Source: Alphaproteobacteria bacterium
Lineage (GTDB): Bacteria > Pseudomonadota > Alphaproteobacteria > Micropepsales > Micropepsaceae
Assembly (NCBI GenBank): GCA_947474565.1
Contig: CANJIS010000008.1
Span: forward strand, 1 to 64,000
Reading direction: 5' to 3'
Length of the DNA stretch: 64,000 nucleotides
Both the position numbers and the translations under genes were made by a program. The notes under the pieces are model-generated. The model was not told where the DNA came from. It ran no database searches and saw only the letters and a program-made list of their open reading frames with translations. Positions 49,123 through 60,134 of the stretch are shown piece after piece. Positions within the stretch are counted from its first letter, which is position 1. Every line of letters starts with the position of its first letter.

Positions 49123-49953
49123 TCAGGCCTTTTCCAGCACCAAAGCCCTTGGAATCCCGGCCAGATCGGGGGTAATGCGACGGACCGTCAGGCCGGAATC
49201 CCGGAACAAAAGTTCCATTTCTGCGGCCTGTCCGGCCCCTATCTCCAAAATTGCCTGCCCTTGGCTTTTCAGCAACCGCGGCAATAGCCGGGCCAGCGCG
49301 CGATAGGCATCCAGGCCGTCGGCGCCGCCATCCAAAGCCGCGTGCGGCTCGTGATCTGCCACATCCGGCTCCAGCCCGGCGATGTCACCGGCGGGAATGT
49401 AGGGCGGGTTGCTGAAGATAAGATCGAAGCTGTTTTCAGGCGCCGTGCCCCAATCGGCGTGGCGGATTTCGGCGCGGTCCAGCATCAGGCGCTGGGCGTT
49501 CAGCTTGGCCCAGGGATAGGCCGCATCCGACAATTCAAATCCGATGCCGCTGGCATTGGGAAATTCCTTGAGCGCCGCGATCAGAAGAATGCCCGACCCT
49601 GCCCCAAGATCAGCGATCCGCAACGGCGCGTTGCGGTTGGGAAAAATCCGCAACGCTTCTTCGATCAGGGTTTCGCTGTCGGGGCGCGGCACCAGCACGC
49701 CGGGCCCGACCCGGAAATCCATGCTCCAGAATTCCTTGCGGCCGGTGATATAGGCCGAAGGCTCCCGCGCCGCCCGCCGCGCCACCAGGCCTTCAAACGC
49801 CAAGGCCTGTTCGTGTGTCGGGTTGATGGCGCCAAGGGTTTCGTCGCGCGTAACGCCCAGAGCATGGGCCAGAAGCAGCCGGGCTTCGGCGCGCGGGCTT
49901 TCAATCCCCGCATCCGCCAGCCTTTTGGCTGCTTCGTCTAGGGTCACGCCCAT
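49123..49953 (-). CDS. prmC: Peptide chain release factor N5-glutamine methyltransferase
   Basis: YITGRKEFWSMDFRVGPGVLVPRPDSETLIEEAL, IADLGAGSG, DLIFSNPPYIP. Confidence 0.95.
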   Translation of the reverse strand: MGVTLDEAAKRLADAGIESPRAEARLLLAHALGVTRDETLGAINPTHEQALAFEGLVARRAAREPSAYITGRKEFWSMDFRVGPGVLVPRPDSETLIEEALRIFPNRNAPLRIADLGAGSGILLIAALKEFPNASGIGFELSDAAYPWAKLNAQRLMLDRAEIRHADWGTAPENSFDLIFSNPPYIPAGDIAGLEPDVADHEPHAALDGGADGLDAYRALARLLPRLLKSQGQAILEIGAGQAAEMELLFRDSGLTVRRITPDLAGIPRALVLEKA

Positions 49954-49960
49954 CTTCCTA

Positions 49961-51043
49961 TCAAGAATCCGCCGCTTCGAATTCCGCCAGCCGGTCAGCC
50001 TGATCCTGGGTAACCAGCGCGTCCACGATCTGCCCGAGTTCATCGCCGGCGACGATCCGTGACAGGTTATAAAGCGTCAGGTTGATGCGATGGTCTGTCA
50101 CGCGCCCTTGCGGATAATTGTACGTGCGTATGCGCTCACTGCGGTCACCGGACCCCACCAGACTTTTGCGCTCACTGGCGCGGGCGGAATCGACGCGCTT
50201 GCGTTCTGCGTCAAACAGCTTGGCCTTCAGCATCATCATCGCCTTGGCCTTGTTCTTGTGCTGGGATTTTTCTTCCTGCATCGCCACAACAGTATTGGTG
50301 GGAAGATGGGTGATGCGCACAGCACTGTCGGTTTTGTTGACGTGCTGGCCGCCCGCGCCCTGCGCCCGGTACGTGTCGATCCGAAGATCCTTGTCGTTGA
50401 TCTCGATGTCCACATCCTCGGCTTCCGGCAGCACCGCCACCGTGGCCGCTGAGGTGTGGATGCGGCCCTGGTTTTCCGTCGCCGGAACGCGCTGAACCCG
50501 GTGCACGCCGCTTTCAAATTTCAGCTTGGCGTAGACGCCGCGGCCTTCCACTTCCAGCACCGCATCCTTGTAGCCGCCCAGATCGCTCTCGGAGAGCGAC
50601 ATGATTTCGGTTTTCCAGCCCTGCAATCCGCAATAACGCTGATACATGCCCAGCAGATCGGCGGCGAACAACGCCGCTTCATCGCCGCCGGTACCGGCAC
50701 GGATTTCGACAATGGCCGAGGATTCATCCGCCGCGTCGCGCGGCAGAAGCTGAATCTTCAATTGCTGGTCCAGCTCCGTCAATTGCTGGCGCAGATCGGC
50801 GCGCTCCTGTTCCGCCAGCGAGCGCATTTCGGAATCCCCGGCGGGATCGGCGATCAGGGCCTCGGTGTCTTCCAGCTGAGTCTGGGCCTGGCGATAGGCG
50901 CGCGCGCTTTCGATTACCGGCGCCAGCTCGGCATGTTCACGGGAGAGTTTGACAAAGGCCGCGCCAGCCGCGCCCGACGCCATTTCGCTTTCAATGGCGG
51001 AAAAACGGTCGAGCAGGCGCTCAAGCTTGGCAGCGGGGATCAT
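49961..51043 (-). CDS. prfA: Peptide chain release factor 1
   Basis: [75 protein letters not shown] (GGQ). Confidence 0.97.
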   Translation of the reverse strand: MIPAAKLERLLDRFSAIESEMASGAAGAAFVKLSREHAELAPVIESARAYRQAQTQLEDTEALIADPAGDSEMRSLAEQERADLRQQLTELDQQLKIQLLPRDAADESSAIVEIRAGTGGDEAALFAADLLGMYQRYCGLQGWKTEIMSLSESDLGGYKDAVLEVEGRGVYAKLKFESGVHRVQRVPATENQGRIHTSAATVAVLPEAEDVDIEINDKDLRIDTYRAQGAGGQHVNKTDSAVRITHLPTNTVVAMQEEKSQHKNKAKAMMMLKAKLFDAERKRVDSARASERKSLVGSGDRSERIRTYNYPQGRVTDHRINLTLYNLSRIVAGDELGQIVDALVTQDQADRLAEFEAADS

Positions 51044-51054
51044 TGTCTTTTGTC

Positions 51055-51077
51055 ATGGCCGGGCTTGACCCGGCCAT
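51055..51077. repeat. REP-like palindrome in the ispG-prfA spacer
   Basis: ATGGCCGGG-CTTGA-CCCGGCCAT. Confidence 0.75.
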
Positions 51078-51135
51078 CCATTTTTATCGAAAAAAGATTG
51101 CGGCCTGGGTGGCCGCCTCGGCGGGCGGCCATGGA

Positions 51136-52275
51136 CTACTGCGCGGCTTCAAGCGGCTCCGACGTACCATTGCGGGTCGCTTCGATTTCGGCGGCCTTCT
51201 TCTCGCAAAGCTCCACCACATGCTCGACCAGGTCTTCATTGCCGAGCTTGTAGGCGGGTTTGCCGTTCAGATAGATCATGCCATGGCCCTTTCCGGCGCC
51301 GCCGCCGGTAAAGGCCAGATCGGTTTCCTTGGCTTCGCCCGGGCCATTGACGACACAGCCGATGATGGACAGCGACATGGGTGTGGCGATGTGCTTCAGC
51401 CGTTCTTCCAGCGTCTTCACGGTGTCGATGACGTTGAAACCCTGGCGGGCGCAGGACGGGCAGGAAACAATGTTGACGCCACGATGGCGCAGATTGAGCG
51501 ACTTGAGAATATCGAAGCCCACGCGAACTTCTTCCACCGGATCGGCGGACAGCGAGACGCGGATGGTGTCGCCGATGCCGCTCCACAAGAGCATGCCCAT
51601 GCCGATGGAGGATTTCACCGTGCCGGAAATCATGCCGCCGGCTTCGGTGATGCCGACATGCAGCGGACAATCAATCGCTTCCGACAGGGCCTGATAGGCG
51701 GCCACCGCCAGGAACGGGTCCGACGCCTTCACCGAAATCTTGTATTCGCGGAAATCCAGGTCATCGAGAATTTTGGCGTGGTTCAACGCGCTCTCGACCA
51801 TCGCTTCGGGGCAAGGCTCGCCATACTTTTCAAGCAGGTCGGCTTCGAGCGAACCGGCATTGACGCCGATGCGCATGGAGCAGCCATGATCCTTGGCTGC
51901 CTGAACGACTTCGCGCACCCGCGCGGGTGAACCGATATTGCCGGGATTGATGCGCAGGCAGGCCGCACCGTTCACCGCCGCCTCGATGGCGCGCTTATAG
52001 TGAAAATGAATATCGGCCACGACCGGAATGGCGGAGGCCTTGGTGATGGCCTTCATCACCGCGGTGGCGTCTTCGTCCGGGCAGGACACGCGCACGATAT
52101 CGGCGCCGGCCTCTTCGATCTGGCGGATCTGATCAATGGTGGCGCGCGAATCACCGGTGATGGTGTTGGTCATGGTCTGGACCGTAATCGGCGAGTCGCC
52201 GCCGACCGGCACTTTGCCGACCATGATTTGGCGCGATTTGCGCCGATGAATGTCGCGATAGGCCCGAACGCTCAT
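51136..52275 (-). CDS. ispG: 4-hydroxy-3-methylbut-2-enyl diphosphate synthase (flavodoxin)
   Basis: [67 protein letters not shown]. Confidence 0.97.
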   Translation of the reverse strand: MSVRAYRDIHRRKSRQIMVGKVPVGGDSPITVQTMTNTITGDSRATIDQIRQIEEAGADIVRVSCPDEDATAVMKAITKASAIPVVADIHFHYKRAIEAAVNGAACLRINPGNIGSPARVREVVQAAKDHGCSMRIGVNAGSLEADLLEKYGEPCPEAMVESALNHAKILDDLDFREYKISVKASDPFLAVAAYQALSEAIDCPLHVGITEAGGMISGTVKSSIGMGMLLWSGIGDTIRVSLSADPVEEVRVGFDILKSLNLRHRGVNIVSCPSCARQGFNVIDTVKTLEERLKHIATPMSLSIIGCVVNGPGEAKETDLAFTGGGAGKGHGMIYLNGKPAYKLGNEDLVEHVVELCEKKAAEIEATRNGTSEPLEAAQ

Positions 52276-52284
52276 AAGGCTTCC

Positions 52285-53217
52285 TTAGCGGGTGTTAAAC
52301 CGATCGACAAGCGAGGGCGGGTCCAAAGAAACACGGCCCAGAACTTGGCTGTTTTGCCCCACTCTTCCCATATCTTTGCCGTCCACCAGGATATTCAAGG
52401 CCCCCGCATCGGCAACCGCCAGGGACAGTCCGGGCACGGACGGCACGTCATACGAATCACCGGGGCTCAAATCGCGGTTGGCGTAGATGGCGCCATCCGC
52501 GCCCTTGATGGTGATACGGGTGGCGGTGCGGGCGTGCAGCACGACTCGCGAATTGGCGTTGACGGTTACGTTACCCTGGCCGCTGGCATTGATCGCCAAA
52601 ACGGCCGGAATGGGCGTGGCGCTTTGCGACGGCGTTACCACAGCCGTCTTGGGTGGCGCGGGAGGTGTGGGAGCGGCCTGATTGGCGGCAGGCGGGGTCA
52701 CGGCGCTGCTACCCGCGGCAGGTGCGGGTGGCACGGCCTGGGGCGCGGTGCCCGCCGACAGCAGATGCCAGACGCCGTAAATCAAAGCCAATCCCACGAT
52801 GCCGGCAACAATGCGCCAGCCTTGCGGCAAGCGGCGCGATTCATCGTCATGCAGATTTGAATCGGTGGGGACGTGCTCTTCGCGACGGCCGGAAATTTCC
52901 TGCTTGTAGCGTTCGACAGTCTCGTTCACGCCCAAGCCAAGATATTGCGCGTAGGAACGCACAAAGCCGATCGCATAAGTCTTGCCCGGCAGATTGCCGA
53001 AATTGTCTTCCTCGACGGCTTCGAGATGGTCCTTGCGGATTTTCAGGGCGCGCGAAACGGTGGCTAGGTCATCGCCACGGCGCAAGCGCGCGGCCCGCAG
53101 ATTCTGCCCCACGGTTTCCAGCGGCGACTCGCTGTCGCCGGATATCTCGCGCAGATGGATACGGCGGCGGCTCGCGCCACCGTCATCGTCCAAACCGATC
53201 TGCGTCACCTTGGTCAT
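52285..53217 (-). CDS. rodZ: RodZ-like HTH/DUF4115 protein
   Basis: LRAARLRRGDDLATVSRALKIRKDHLEAVEEDNFGNLPGKTYAIGFVRSYAQYLGLG; single TM; C-terminal DUF4115-like domain. Confidence 0.85.
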   Translation of the reverse strand: MTKVTQIGLDDDGGASRRRIHLREISGDSESPLETVGQNLRAARLRRGDDLATVSRALKIRKDHLEAVEEDNFGNLPGKTYAIGFVRSYAQYLGLGVNETVERYKQEISGRREEHVPTDSNLHDDESRRLPQGWRIVAGIVGLALIYGVWHLLSAGTAPQAVPPAPAAGSSAVTPPAANQAAPTPPAPPKTAVVTPSQSATPIPAVLAINASGQGNVTVNANSRVVLHARTATRITIKGADGAIYANRDLSPGDSYDVPSVPGLSLAVADAGALNILVDGKDMGRVGQNSQVLGRVSLDPPSLVDRFNTR

Positions 53218-53347
53218 TGGTCCGACGTGGAAAAATCCCGGGAAACCAGGATTTTACTCAACAAAATTGCCCCTGCGCGATCCTATCCGAAAAGGGCTGG
53301 CTAGAACAACCTTCGCAACTGCGAAGGATCTCTTTTTTGGTATTTGT

Positions 53348-55603
53348 CTATTTCAAGACAATTCCGCGTTCCGCCGCGAAAGCTGCCAGCCGGGTCCGCA
53401 AGGAATGGTCGGTCCGGCCGCATAACCGGTCCACAAAGTCGGAAACCTCCCCCAGATTGAGGCTTCGGATCATCATTTTGATGGGTCCGATCTGGCCGGG
53501 TTGCATGGACAAGGTGCGAAGACCCAGGCCCAGGAGCGCCATGGCGTCCAGCGGCCGGCCCGCCATCTCGCCACACAGCGAAAGATCGCCGCTGTTTTCG
53601 GCGGCGCTTTGCACGATCAGCCGGATCAGCGTCAGCGATGCCGGATTGAGGGAGTCGTAGCGCTTGGCCACACGCGGATTGGTGCGGTCGACGGCAAAGG
53701 CCAGCGACAGAAGATCGTTGGAACCGATGGAGACAAAATCGGCAGAGCGCATCAGCTGCGGCAGCATGAAGGCCAGCGCCGGCACTTCCAGCATGGCACC
53801 GACCAAGACCTGGGTCGGGCGGGTCTGGTGCAACAGCCGCGCCCGCTCCAGCTCGCGATCAATCAGGGCACGGCCGCGATTGAATTCATCCACATCCGAG
53901 ACCATCGGCAGCAGGATGCGCAGCGTGCGCCCCTGGGCCGCCACCAAGAGCGCGCGCACCTGGTAACGCAGCAGCGCCGGACGATCGAGCGCGATGCGGA
54001 TGGCGCGCCAGCCCAAGGCCGGGTTTTCTTCCCGCTCCCAGCGCGCATAAGGCAGCACCTTGTCGCCGCCCAGATCGAGCGTGCGGAACACCACGGGTTT
54101 GTCGCCCGCCGCGTCGAAAATGGATTTGTAGAACTGGGTTTGGTCGGCCAGGCGCGGCATGGTCTCGCCCAGCATGAATTGCAGTTCGGTGCGGAACAGC
54201 CCGATGCCGTCGGCGCCGGACTCAGCCAGATGCGGCATGTCGAATTCCAAACCGGCATTCATCATCAAGCGGATCGGCACGCCGTCTTTGGTGATCGCGG
54301 GCAATTCGCGGATGGCCGCAAAGCGGGCCTGGGCCTTCTGGCGCAGGGCGCGCTTTTCCTCAAAGGCGTTCAGGATTTCGGTCTGCGGACGAAGATGCAC
54401 TTCGCCGGTTTCGCCATCCACCGCGATGGCGTCGCCGCCGCGGGCATTGTCTGAAATGCCTTCCAGACCGGACACCATGGGCAGGCCCATGGAGCGGGCA
54501 ACAATGGCGACATGGCTGGTGGCGGCAGCGTCTTCCAGCGCCAAGGCCAGCAATTTCTCGCGGCCGTAATCGAGCAATTCCGCCGGGCCCATGTTTCGCG
54601 CCACCAGAATGGAGTCATGCGGCAAGACCTGGTGACCGCTCTCTCCGGTCAAGTGGCGCAGCAACCGCCGCGCCAGATCGTCGAAATCATGCGCCCGCTC
54701 GCGCAGGATGGGATCGCCAAGCCGCTGGACCCGAAGACGGGTTTCGTCCTGCACGCGCTCCACCGCCGCTTCGGCGGTAAGACCCGTGCGCACCGCATCG
54801 CGCATGCGCTGACGCCAGCCCTGGTCATAGGCGAACAAGCGATAGGCTTCGATCACTTCGCGGCCTTCGCCGGTCAGGTCGAGTTCCGAGGACATCAGCA
54901 TCTGGTCCACGGATTCCCGCAAACCGCCAATCGCCTCTTCCAGCCGCTTTAATTCTTCCACCGGATTGTCGGCGATCATGCGCTCGACTTTTACGCGCGG
55001 CTCATGCAGCACCACCCGCCCGCTGGCGACACCTTCCGACAGACCTTCGCCCATGAATTTGCGCGGCCGGTCGATCCGCAATTCCGGTTCGTCCAATTCG
55101 GCGATGTTGAAGAAGCCGCCTTGCGCCACCACTTCGGCCAGCACCATGGCCACGGTCTGCAGCGCTTCGACTTCTTCCTCGGCATAGACGCGCTCGGCCT
55201 TGTTCTGCACCGTGAGCACGCCGAATACCTGGCCGCCGCGCACAATCGGCACGCCCAGAAACGCCTTGAATGGGTCTTCGCCGGTTTCCGGGCGATAGGA
55301 AAAGTGCGGATCGGCGGGCGCGTCGGAAAGATTGACCGCCTCGGCGGTTTCGCTCACCAACCCGACCAGGCCCTCGCCTTCCTTCAGCCGCGTGTTGTGA
55401 ACGGCGGACCGGTTCAAGCCTTCGGTGGCATAAAGCTCCAGCAGCTTGCCGGCGCGGCGCAGATAGATGGAGCAGACTTCCGCCACCATATTGGAGGCGA
55501 TCACGGTGACCAGCTTGTCCAGCCGCATCTGGGCGGAGGTCTGCTCCGCCATGATCTCCCGCAGGCGGCGCAAAAGGACTCGGGGACCGCCGGCGGTGGG
55601 CAT
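53348..55603 (-). CDS. ptsP: Phosphoenolpyruvate-protein phosphotransferase PtsP (GAF domain EI-Ntr)
   Basis: GAF N-term; [19 protein letters not shown] phospho-His site; [40 protein letters not shown]. Confidence 0.96.
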   Translation of the reverse strand: MPTAGGPRVLLRRLREIMAEQTSAQMRLDKLVTVIASNMVAEVCSIYLRRAGKLLELYATEGLNRSAVHNTRLKEGEGLVGLVSETAEAVNLSDAPADPHFSYRPETGEDPFKAFLGVPIVRGGQVFGVLTVQNKAERVYAEEEVEALQTVAMVLAEVVAQGGFFNIAELDEPELRIDRPRKFMGEGLSEGVASGRVVLHEPRVKVERMIADNPVEELKRLEEAIGGLRESVDQMLMSSELDLTGEGREVIEAYRLFAYDQGWRQRMRDAVRTGLTAEAAVERVQDETRLRVQRLGDPILRERAHDFDDLARRLLRHLTGESGHQVLPHDSILVARNMGPAELLDYGREKLLALALEDAAATSHVAIVARSMGLPMVSGLEGISDNARGGDAIAVDGETGEVHLRPQTEILNAFEEKRALRQKAQARFAAIRELPAITKDGVPIRLMMNAGLEFDMPHLAESGADGIGLFRTELQFMLGETMPRLADQTQFYKSIFDAAGDKPVVFRTLDLGGDKVLPYARWEREENPALGWRAIRIALDRPALLRYQVRALLVAAQGRTLRILLPMVSDVDEFNRGRALIDRELERARLLHQTRPTQVLVGAMLEVPALAFMLPQLMRSADFVSIGSNDLLSLAFAVDRTNPRVAKRYDSLNPASLTLIRLIVQSAAENSGDLSLCGEMAGRPLDAMALLGLGLRTLSMQPGQIGPIKMMIRSLNLGEVSDFVDRLCGRTDHSLRTRLAAFAAERGIVLK

Positions 55604-55697
55604 CAAATCAATCCGTCTAATTCGGAGGCACTATAGACGGTCGCACGGCCGAACGGAAAACCGCTCCGCACTTGTCCTGGCCGATGCTCTGTATGAA

Positions 55698-56960
55698 TCA
55701 GGCGGCGTCCAACTCATAGGCGGAATGCAGAGCCCGGACCGCCAGTTCGACATATTCTTCGGCGATCAGCACGCTGACCTTGATCTCGGAGGTCGAGATC
55801 ACCTGGATATTGATGCCCTTGTCGGCCAGGGTGCGGAACATCATCTGCGCCACGCCGGGATGGGCGCGCATGCCGATACCGATAATGGACACTTTTGCAA
55901 CATTGGCGTCATGGGTGATGTCGCGATAGCCGATTTCAGCGGCGTGCTTTTCGATCGCCGCCAAAGCGCGCGACAGCTCGCTGCGCGACACGGTGAAGGT
56001 CAGGTCGGTCTTCTTGCCGTCTTCGGAGACATTCTGGACAATCATGTCGACATTGACGCCGCCATCCGCCAGCGGCCCGAAGATGGACGCGGCGATGCCG
56101 GGCCGATCCGGAATCCGGTGCAGGGTGATCTTGGCCTCGTCGCGGCTATAGGCAATGCCGGTGACCGGTTTCTTTTCCACGATGTCTTCCTCGTCGCAAA
56201 GCAATGTCCCGCCCACATCGGGCGTAAAGGTCGAAAGCACGCGGGTCGGAACCCGGTGCAACATGGCGATTTCCACCGAGCGGGTCTGCAAGACCTTGGC
56301 GCCCAGCGAAGCCATTTCCAGCATTTCTTCGAAGGCGATTTTCTCAAGCCGCCGCGCCTTCGGAACAATACGCGGATCGGTCGTATAGACGCCATCCACG
56401 TCGGTATAGATATCGCACCGGTCCGCCTTGATGCCGGCCGCCACCGCCACCGCGCTGGTGTCGGAACCGCCGCGGCCCAGCGTGGCGATACGGCTGCCCG
56501 GCGCCACACCCTGAAAGCCAGCCACAACCGCCACTTCGCCGCCTTCGACAGCGCGCTGCATATCGGTGGCGGGAACGCCTTCAATGCGGGCAGAGCCGTG
56601 CACCGCCGACGTGTTGATCGGAACCTGCCAGCCCATCCAGGAGCGGGCCTTTACGCCCATCGCATTGAGGGTGATGGCCAGAAGTCCCGACGTAATCTGT
56701 TCGCCGGCCGCAACCACGACGTCATATTCGCGCTGATCGGGGATCGCGAGCAGCACCTTGCCATCCGTACCTTCGACCGGCGGCCTGGCCGCGTCATTGG
56801 TCCAGCCGACCAGCTTGTTGGTCTCGCCCGCCATGGCGCTCACGACCACGGCAACCTTGTTGCCACGCTCCACCTCACGCTTCACCAGCGTCGCGACATG
56901 GCGGATACGGTCGATGTCTGCCACCGACGTGCCGCCGAATTTCATGGCTATGGTGGCCAT
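55698..56960 (-). CDS. lysC: Aspartate kinase
   Basis: [50 protein letters not shown], two ACT domains. Confidence 0.97.
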   Translation of the reverse strand: MATIAMKFGGTSVADIDRIRHVATLVKREVERGNKVAVVVSAMAGETNKLVGWTNDAARPPVEGTDGKVLLAIPDQREYDVVVAAGEQITSGLLAITLNAMGVKARSWMGWQVPINTSAVHGSARIEGVPATDMQRAVEGGEVAVVAGFQGVAPGSRIATLGRGGSDTSAVAVAAGIKADRCDIYTDVDGVYTTDPRIVPKARRLEKIAFEEMLEMASLGAKVLQTRSVEIAMLHRVPTRVLSTFTPDVGGTLLCDEEDIVEKKPVTGIAYSRDEAKITLHRIPDRPGIAASIFGPLADGGVNVDMIVQNVSEDGKKTDLTFTVSRSELSRALAAIEKHAAEIGYRDITHDANVAKVSIIGIGMRAHPGVAQMMFRTLADKGINIQVISTSEIKVSVLIAEEYVELAVRALHSAYELDAA

Positions 56961-57023
56961 ATTTGCCCCAAACTTTGCGGCGGCCTACATAAACGGGGTC
57001 GCCCCCCTTCTCAACCCTCGAAA

Positions 57024-57764
57024 ATGACCGATTCCGCCCAGTCCATAGACCCCGCCGAAGTGGCCAAATTCTCGGCCATGGCGGCGGAATGGTGGGATCC
57101 GGAGGGTAAATTCGCCCCGCTGCACAAATTCAATCCGGTGCGGCTGGATTTCATCCGGCGCGAGGTTGCGGCCCACTTCAACCGGGACGCCAGAAGCCTG
57201 AAGCCGTTTGCGGGTCTTTCGCTGCTGGATATCGGCTGTGGAGGCGGGTTGTTGTCCGAGCCGATGGCCCGGCTAGGCTTTGCCGTCACCGGCGCCGACG
57301 CCTCGGAACGCAATATCGGCACCGCCCGCACCCATGCCGCGCAAAGCGGGGTGACAATCGATTACCGGGCCACCAGTGCTGAAGCCCTGGCCGAAGAAGG
57401 GCTCGGCTTCGACGTGGTGCTCAACATGGAAGTGGTGGAGCATGTCGCCGATGTTGGCGCTTACCTCTCGGCCTGCGCCGGGCTGCTCAAACCCGGCGGC
57501 ATCACACTGGTCGCCACCCTGAACAAGACCCTCAAGTCGCTCGCCCTGGCCAAGATCGGGGCGGAGTATGTGCTGGGTTGGGTGCCGCGTGGCACCCATG
57601 ACTGGAACCGGTTTATTGCGCCTGCAGAGCTTCGTGCAGAGCTTGAACAGACCGGCCTAAGCATTCTGAAAACGCAGGGTGTTTCCTTCAATCCCTTGGG
57701 CTGGGATTGGAGATTGTCCAATGATGTAGACGTGAACTACATGATTGTGGCGGCGAAGAGCTAG
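57024..57764 (+). CDS. ubiG: Bifunctional 2-polyprenyl-6-hydroxyphenol methylase/3-demethylubiquinol 3-O-methyltransferase
   Basis: [60 protein letters not shown]. Confidence 0.96.
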   Translation: MTDSAQSIDPAEVAKFSAMAAEWWDPEGKFAPLHKFNPVRLDFIRREVAAHFNRDARSLKPFAGLSLLDIGCGGGLLSEPMARLGFAVTGADASERNIGTARTHAAQSGVTIDYRATSAEALAEEGLGFDVVLNMEVVEHVADVGAYLSACAGLLKPGGITLVATLNKTLKSLALAKIGAEYVLGWVPRGTHDWNRFIAPAELRAELEQTGLSILKTQGVSFNPLGWDWRLSNDVDVNYMIVAAKS

Positions 57765-57777
57765 CCGGGCGAACGAT

Positions 57778-58185
57778 TCAATTATCGATGTCAGGAGGAA
57801 GCGGCGCGACGTCTACGCCCTCTTCCACCAATTCGCGGGCTTCTTGCTGGGTGGTCTCGCCATAGATATGACGGTCCACGGTCTCGCCGTAATGAATCTT
57901 GCGCGCTTCCTCGGCGAATTTCGGGCCGACATATTCGGCATGCTCTTGCACATATTTGCGCAGGCCGGTCATATACTGGCCGGTACTGCCGGTGTCGCGG
58001 CGCACCGGTTCAACATTGCGGCTGGCGGCCAGCGATGGCGCCACCATTGCCTTCTCGACGCGGCGGGAATTGCAGCTTGGGCATGACAAGGAGCCGTCGC
58101 CGGACTGCGAGTCATAGGACGCGATATCGCGAAACCAGCCCTCGAACTCGTGGCCGTTTTTGCAACGGAGATTATAGACAATCAC
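57778..58185 (-). CDS. DUF1178 family protein
   Basis: (GTG)IVYNLRCKNGHEFEGWFRDIASYDSQSGDGSLSCPSCNSRRVEKAMVAP; GTG start placed downstream of a hairpin. Confidence 0.85.
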   Translation of the reverse strand: MIVYNLRCKNGHEFEGWFRDIASYDSQSGDGSLSCPSCNSRRVEKAMVAPSLAASRNVEPVRRDTGSTGQYMTGLRKYVQEHAEYVGPKFAEEARKIHYGETVDRHIYGETTQQEARELVEEGVDVAPLPPDIDN

Positions 58186-58199
58186 TGCGACAGCACTCC

Positions 58200-58223
58200 A
58201 CACGGCCTGCCCCCAGGCCGTGT
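58200..58223. repeat. Perfect 10-bp stem-loop upstream of the DUF1178 gene
   Basis: ACACGGCCTG-CCCC-CAGGCCGTGT. Confidence 0.8.
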
Positions 58224-58265
58224 AAGGACATTATTCAGTCCAACCATTTTCGCAAGAGCGCGCAG

Positions 58266-59102
58266 TCACGTCCGGGTTAATGGAACCGCAAATTCGCGGT
58301 CATGTTTAAGACTGGGCAGCTTGGCCCTGACCGCCTCTGACAGCTTCGGATCGATATCGGCGAAGATCACGCCGGGCTCATCGCCGCCTTCCGCCAGCAC
58401 GGTTCCCCATGGGTCGATGATCAGGCTGTGGCCGTAGGTTTTCCGGCCATTGCCGTGGATTCCGCCCTGCGCCGGAGCGAAGACAAAAGCGCCGTTTTCA
58501 ATCGCCCGCGCCCGCAGCAGCACATGCCAATGGGCCTGGCCGGTGGGAACCGTAAACGCCGACGGCACCGTAAACGCGAAGGCGCCGGCTTGCGCCATGC
58601 TGCGATAGAGTCGCGGAAAGCGAACGTCGTAGCAGATCGAAAGCCCGATCCCGCCCCAAGGCGTCTCAGCCAACACAGCGGAATCCCCGCCGGCAACGCT
58701 GGCTGATTCGCGATAACTCTCGCCGCCGTCCAGATCGACATCAAACAGATGAACCTTGCTGTAGCGTGTCTTGATCGCGCCATCCGGCCCGATGACGAAA
58801 GAGCGGTTGGCGGTCTTGGTGTCGCTGACTTTGATCGCGAGCGATCCGATCAGAAGCCGAACGCCCAGCTCTTTCGCCAGCGCGGTGAACGCCGGCAGGG
58901 CGGGGTCATGTTCCTCGTCAAATGACTTGGCCAGCTTGGCGCCGCCATCCGCCGCCATCAGGGCGGTGTTCTCCGGCGTGGCGATGAACTGCGCGCCGCC
59001 TTTGGCGGCTTGGCGGATCAGGCGCGAGGCATCTTCGATATTGGCGGCAACGTCTTCGCTGGAGCGAAGCTGCACGCAGGCGGCGCGAAAACTCGTAGCC
59101 AT
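58266..59102 (-). CDS. Carbon-nitrogen hydrolase (Nit family)
   Basis: ACVQLRSSEDVAANIEDASRLIRQAA, ATPENTALM, YSKVHLFDVDL, GLSICYDVRFPRLYR. Confidence 0.92.
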   Translation of the reverse strand: MATSFRAACVQLRSSEDVAANIEDASRLIRQAAKGGAQFIATPENTALMAADGGAKLAKSFDEEHDPALPAFTALAKELGVRLLIGSLAIKVSDTKTANRSFVIGPDGAIKTRYSKVHLFDVDLDGGESYRESASVAGGDSAVLAETPWGGIGLSICYDVRFPRLYRSMAQAGAFAFTVPSAFTVPTGQAHWHVLLRARAIENGAFVFAPAQGGIHGNGRKTYGHSLIIDPWGTVLAEGGDEPGVIFADIDPKLSEAVRAKLPSLKHDREFAVPLTRT

Positions 59103-59104
59103 CG

Positions 59105-59359
59105 TCAGGCCAGAAGTTCGTCGAGTTTGCCCTCGCGCTCCAGGGCATGGAGCTCGTCACTGCCGCCGACATGGGTATCGCCGACAAAAATCTGCGGCAC
59201 GGTGCGGGCGCCGCCGGATTTTTCCAGCATCTCATCGCGCGCCTTGGGGTCCATCATCACATCCACTTCCTCGAAAGCAACGCCCTTCTTTTTCAGCAGT
59301 GACTTGGCCCGCACGCAATAGGGGCAAATGGGCGTGGTGTAGACAATGACGGGTTTCAT
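59105..59359 (-). CDS. grxC: Glutaredoxin 3
   Basis: VIVYTTPICPYCVRAKSLLKKKGVAFEEVDV...RTVPQIFVGDTHVGGSDELHALEREGKLDELL. Confidence 0.95.
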   Translation of the reverse strand: MKPVIVYTTPICPYCVRAKSLLKKKGVAFEEVDVMMDPKARDEMLEKSGGARTVPQIFVGDTHVGGSDELHALEREGKLDELLA

Positions 59360-60116
59360 AAGCCGGAACCGCGATTCTGACGACTATCCAATATAGGTAT
59401 CTCCGCCGCCCGGACAACGCGGGCCAGGGCCAGAATTTGCACCCCTGCTGCGCCCGCCCGGCGCAGCGCGCGGCTTGCGGCTTCCGCCGTGGCCCCGGTG
59501 GTCAGAACATCGTCCACCAGCAGCACATGCCGTCCCGCCACCTTTTCCCGGTCCGGCACCTGGAACGCGCCAAGCACATTGCGCCGCCTCGCCTTGGCGG
59601 AGGGCATGGTTCCCTGGCTGGGTGTGGGGCGGCTGCGGATCAAGGCTCCGGTATCCACTGGCACCCCCGAGCGGCGCGAAAGTGCCCGCGCCAGTTCCCC
59701 AGCCTGATTGTAGCGCCGCCGCCAGAGCCGGAAGCGATGCAACGGCATTGGCACAATCATGTCGCTACTGGCGATCAATTCCCGCCCCGCCCGCTCCAGC
59801 CACTGGCTGAAGCCAGGCACCAGATCGAGCCGGTCGGCATGCTTCAGCGCCAGGATGGCGCACGGCTGATGTCGTCGTAACGCAGGATGGCGCGCGCCTT
59901 GTCGAAAGATGGTGGATGCGACAGGCAAACAGCGCATTCGCCGTCCAGCGGCACATCAAAGGGAATCCCGCAGCGGCCGCAAAGCGGGCCGTCCAGAAAC
60001 TGGATGGCGCTCCAGCAACTGGCGCAGAAGCCGGAGCTAGCCCCCGGCTCGCGGCATGCGATGCACAACGTCGGAAATACGAGATTCAAAAGTCCGCTTT
60101 TCCATTGCAGGCCCAT
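59356..60116 (-). pseudogene. comF: ComF family protein, split by a -1 frameshift
   Basis: N-part MGLQWKSGLLNLVFPTLCIACREP...CGRCGIPFDVPLDGECAVCLSHPPSFDKARAILRYDDISR; remainder in another frame AILALKHADRLDLVPGFSQWLERAG...HVLLVDDVLTTGATAEAASRAL (PRTase motif). Confidence 0.88.
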
Positions 60117-60134
60117 GCCGCTACTCTAGGACCG

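Noticed and set aside
55467-57023. N-terminal two-thirds of the 765-aa ORF preceding ubiG, suggesting a large fusion
   Set aside because: It runs antisense across lysC and ptsP; only the last part from ATG 57024 (UbiG) is coding.
59356-60116. Programmed -1 frameshift in comF
   Set aside because: No convincing slippery heptamer or stimulatory structure recognised; mutation or sequencing error is simpler.
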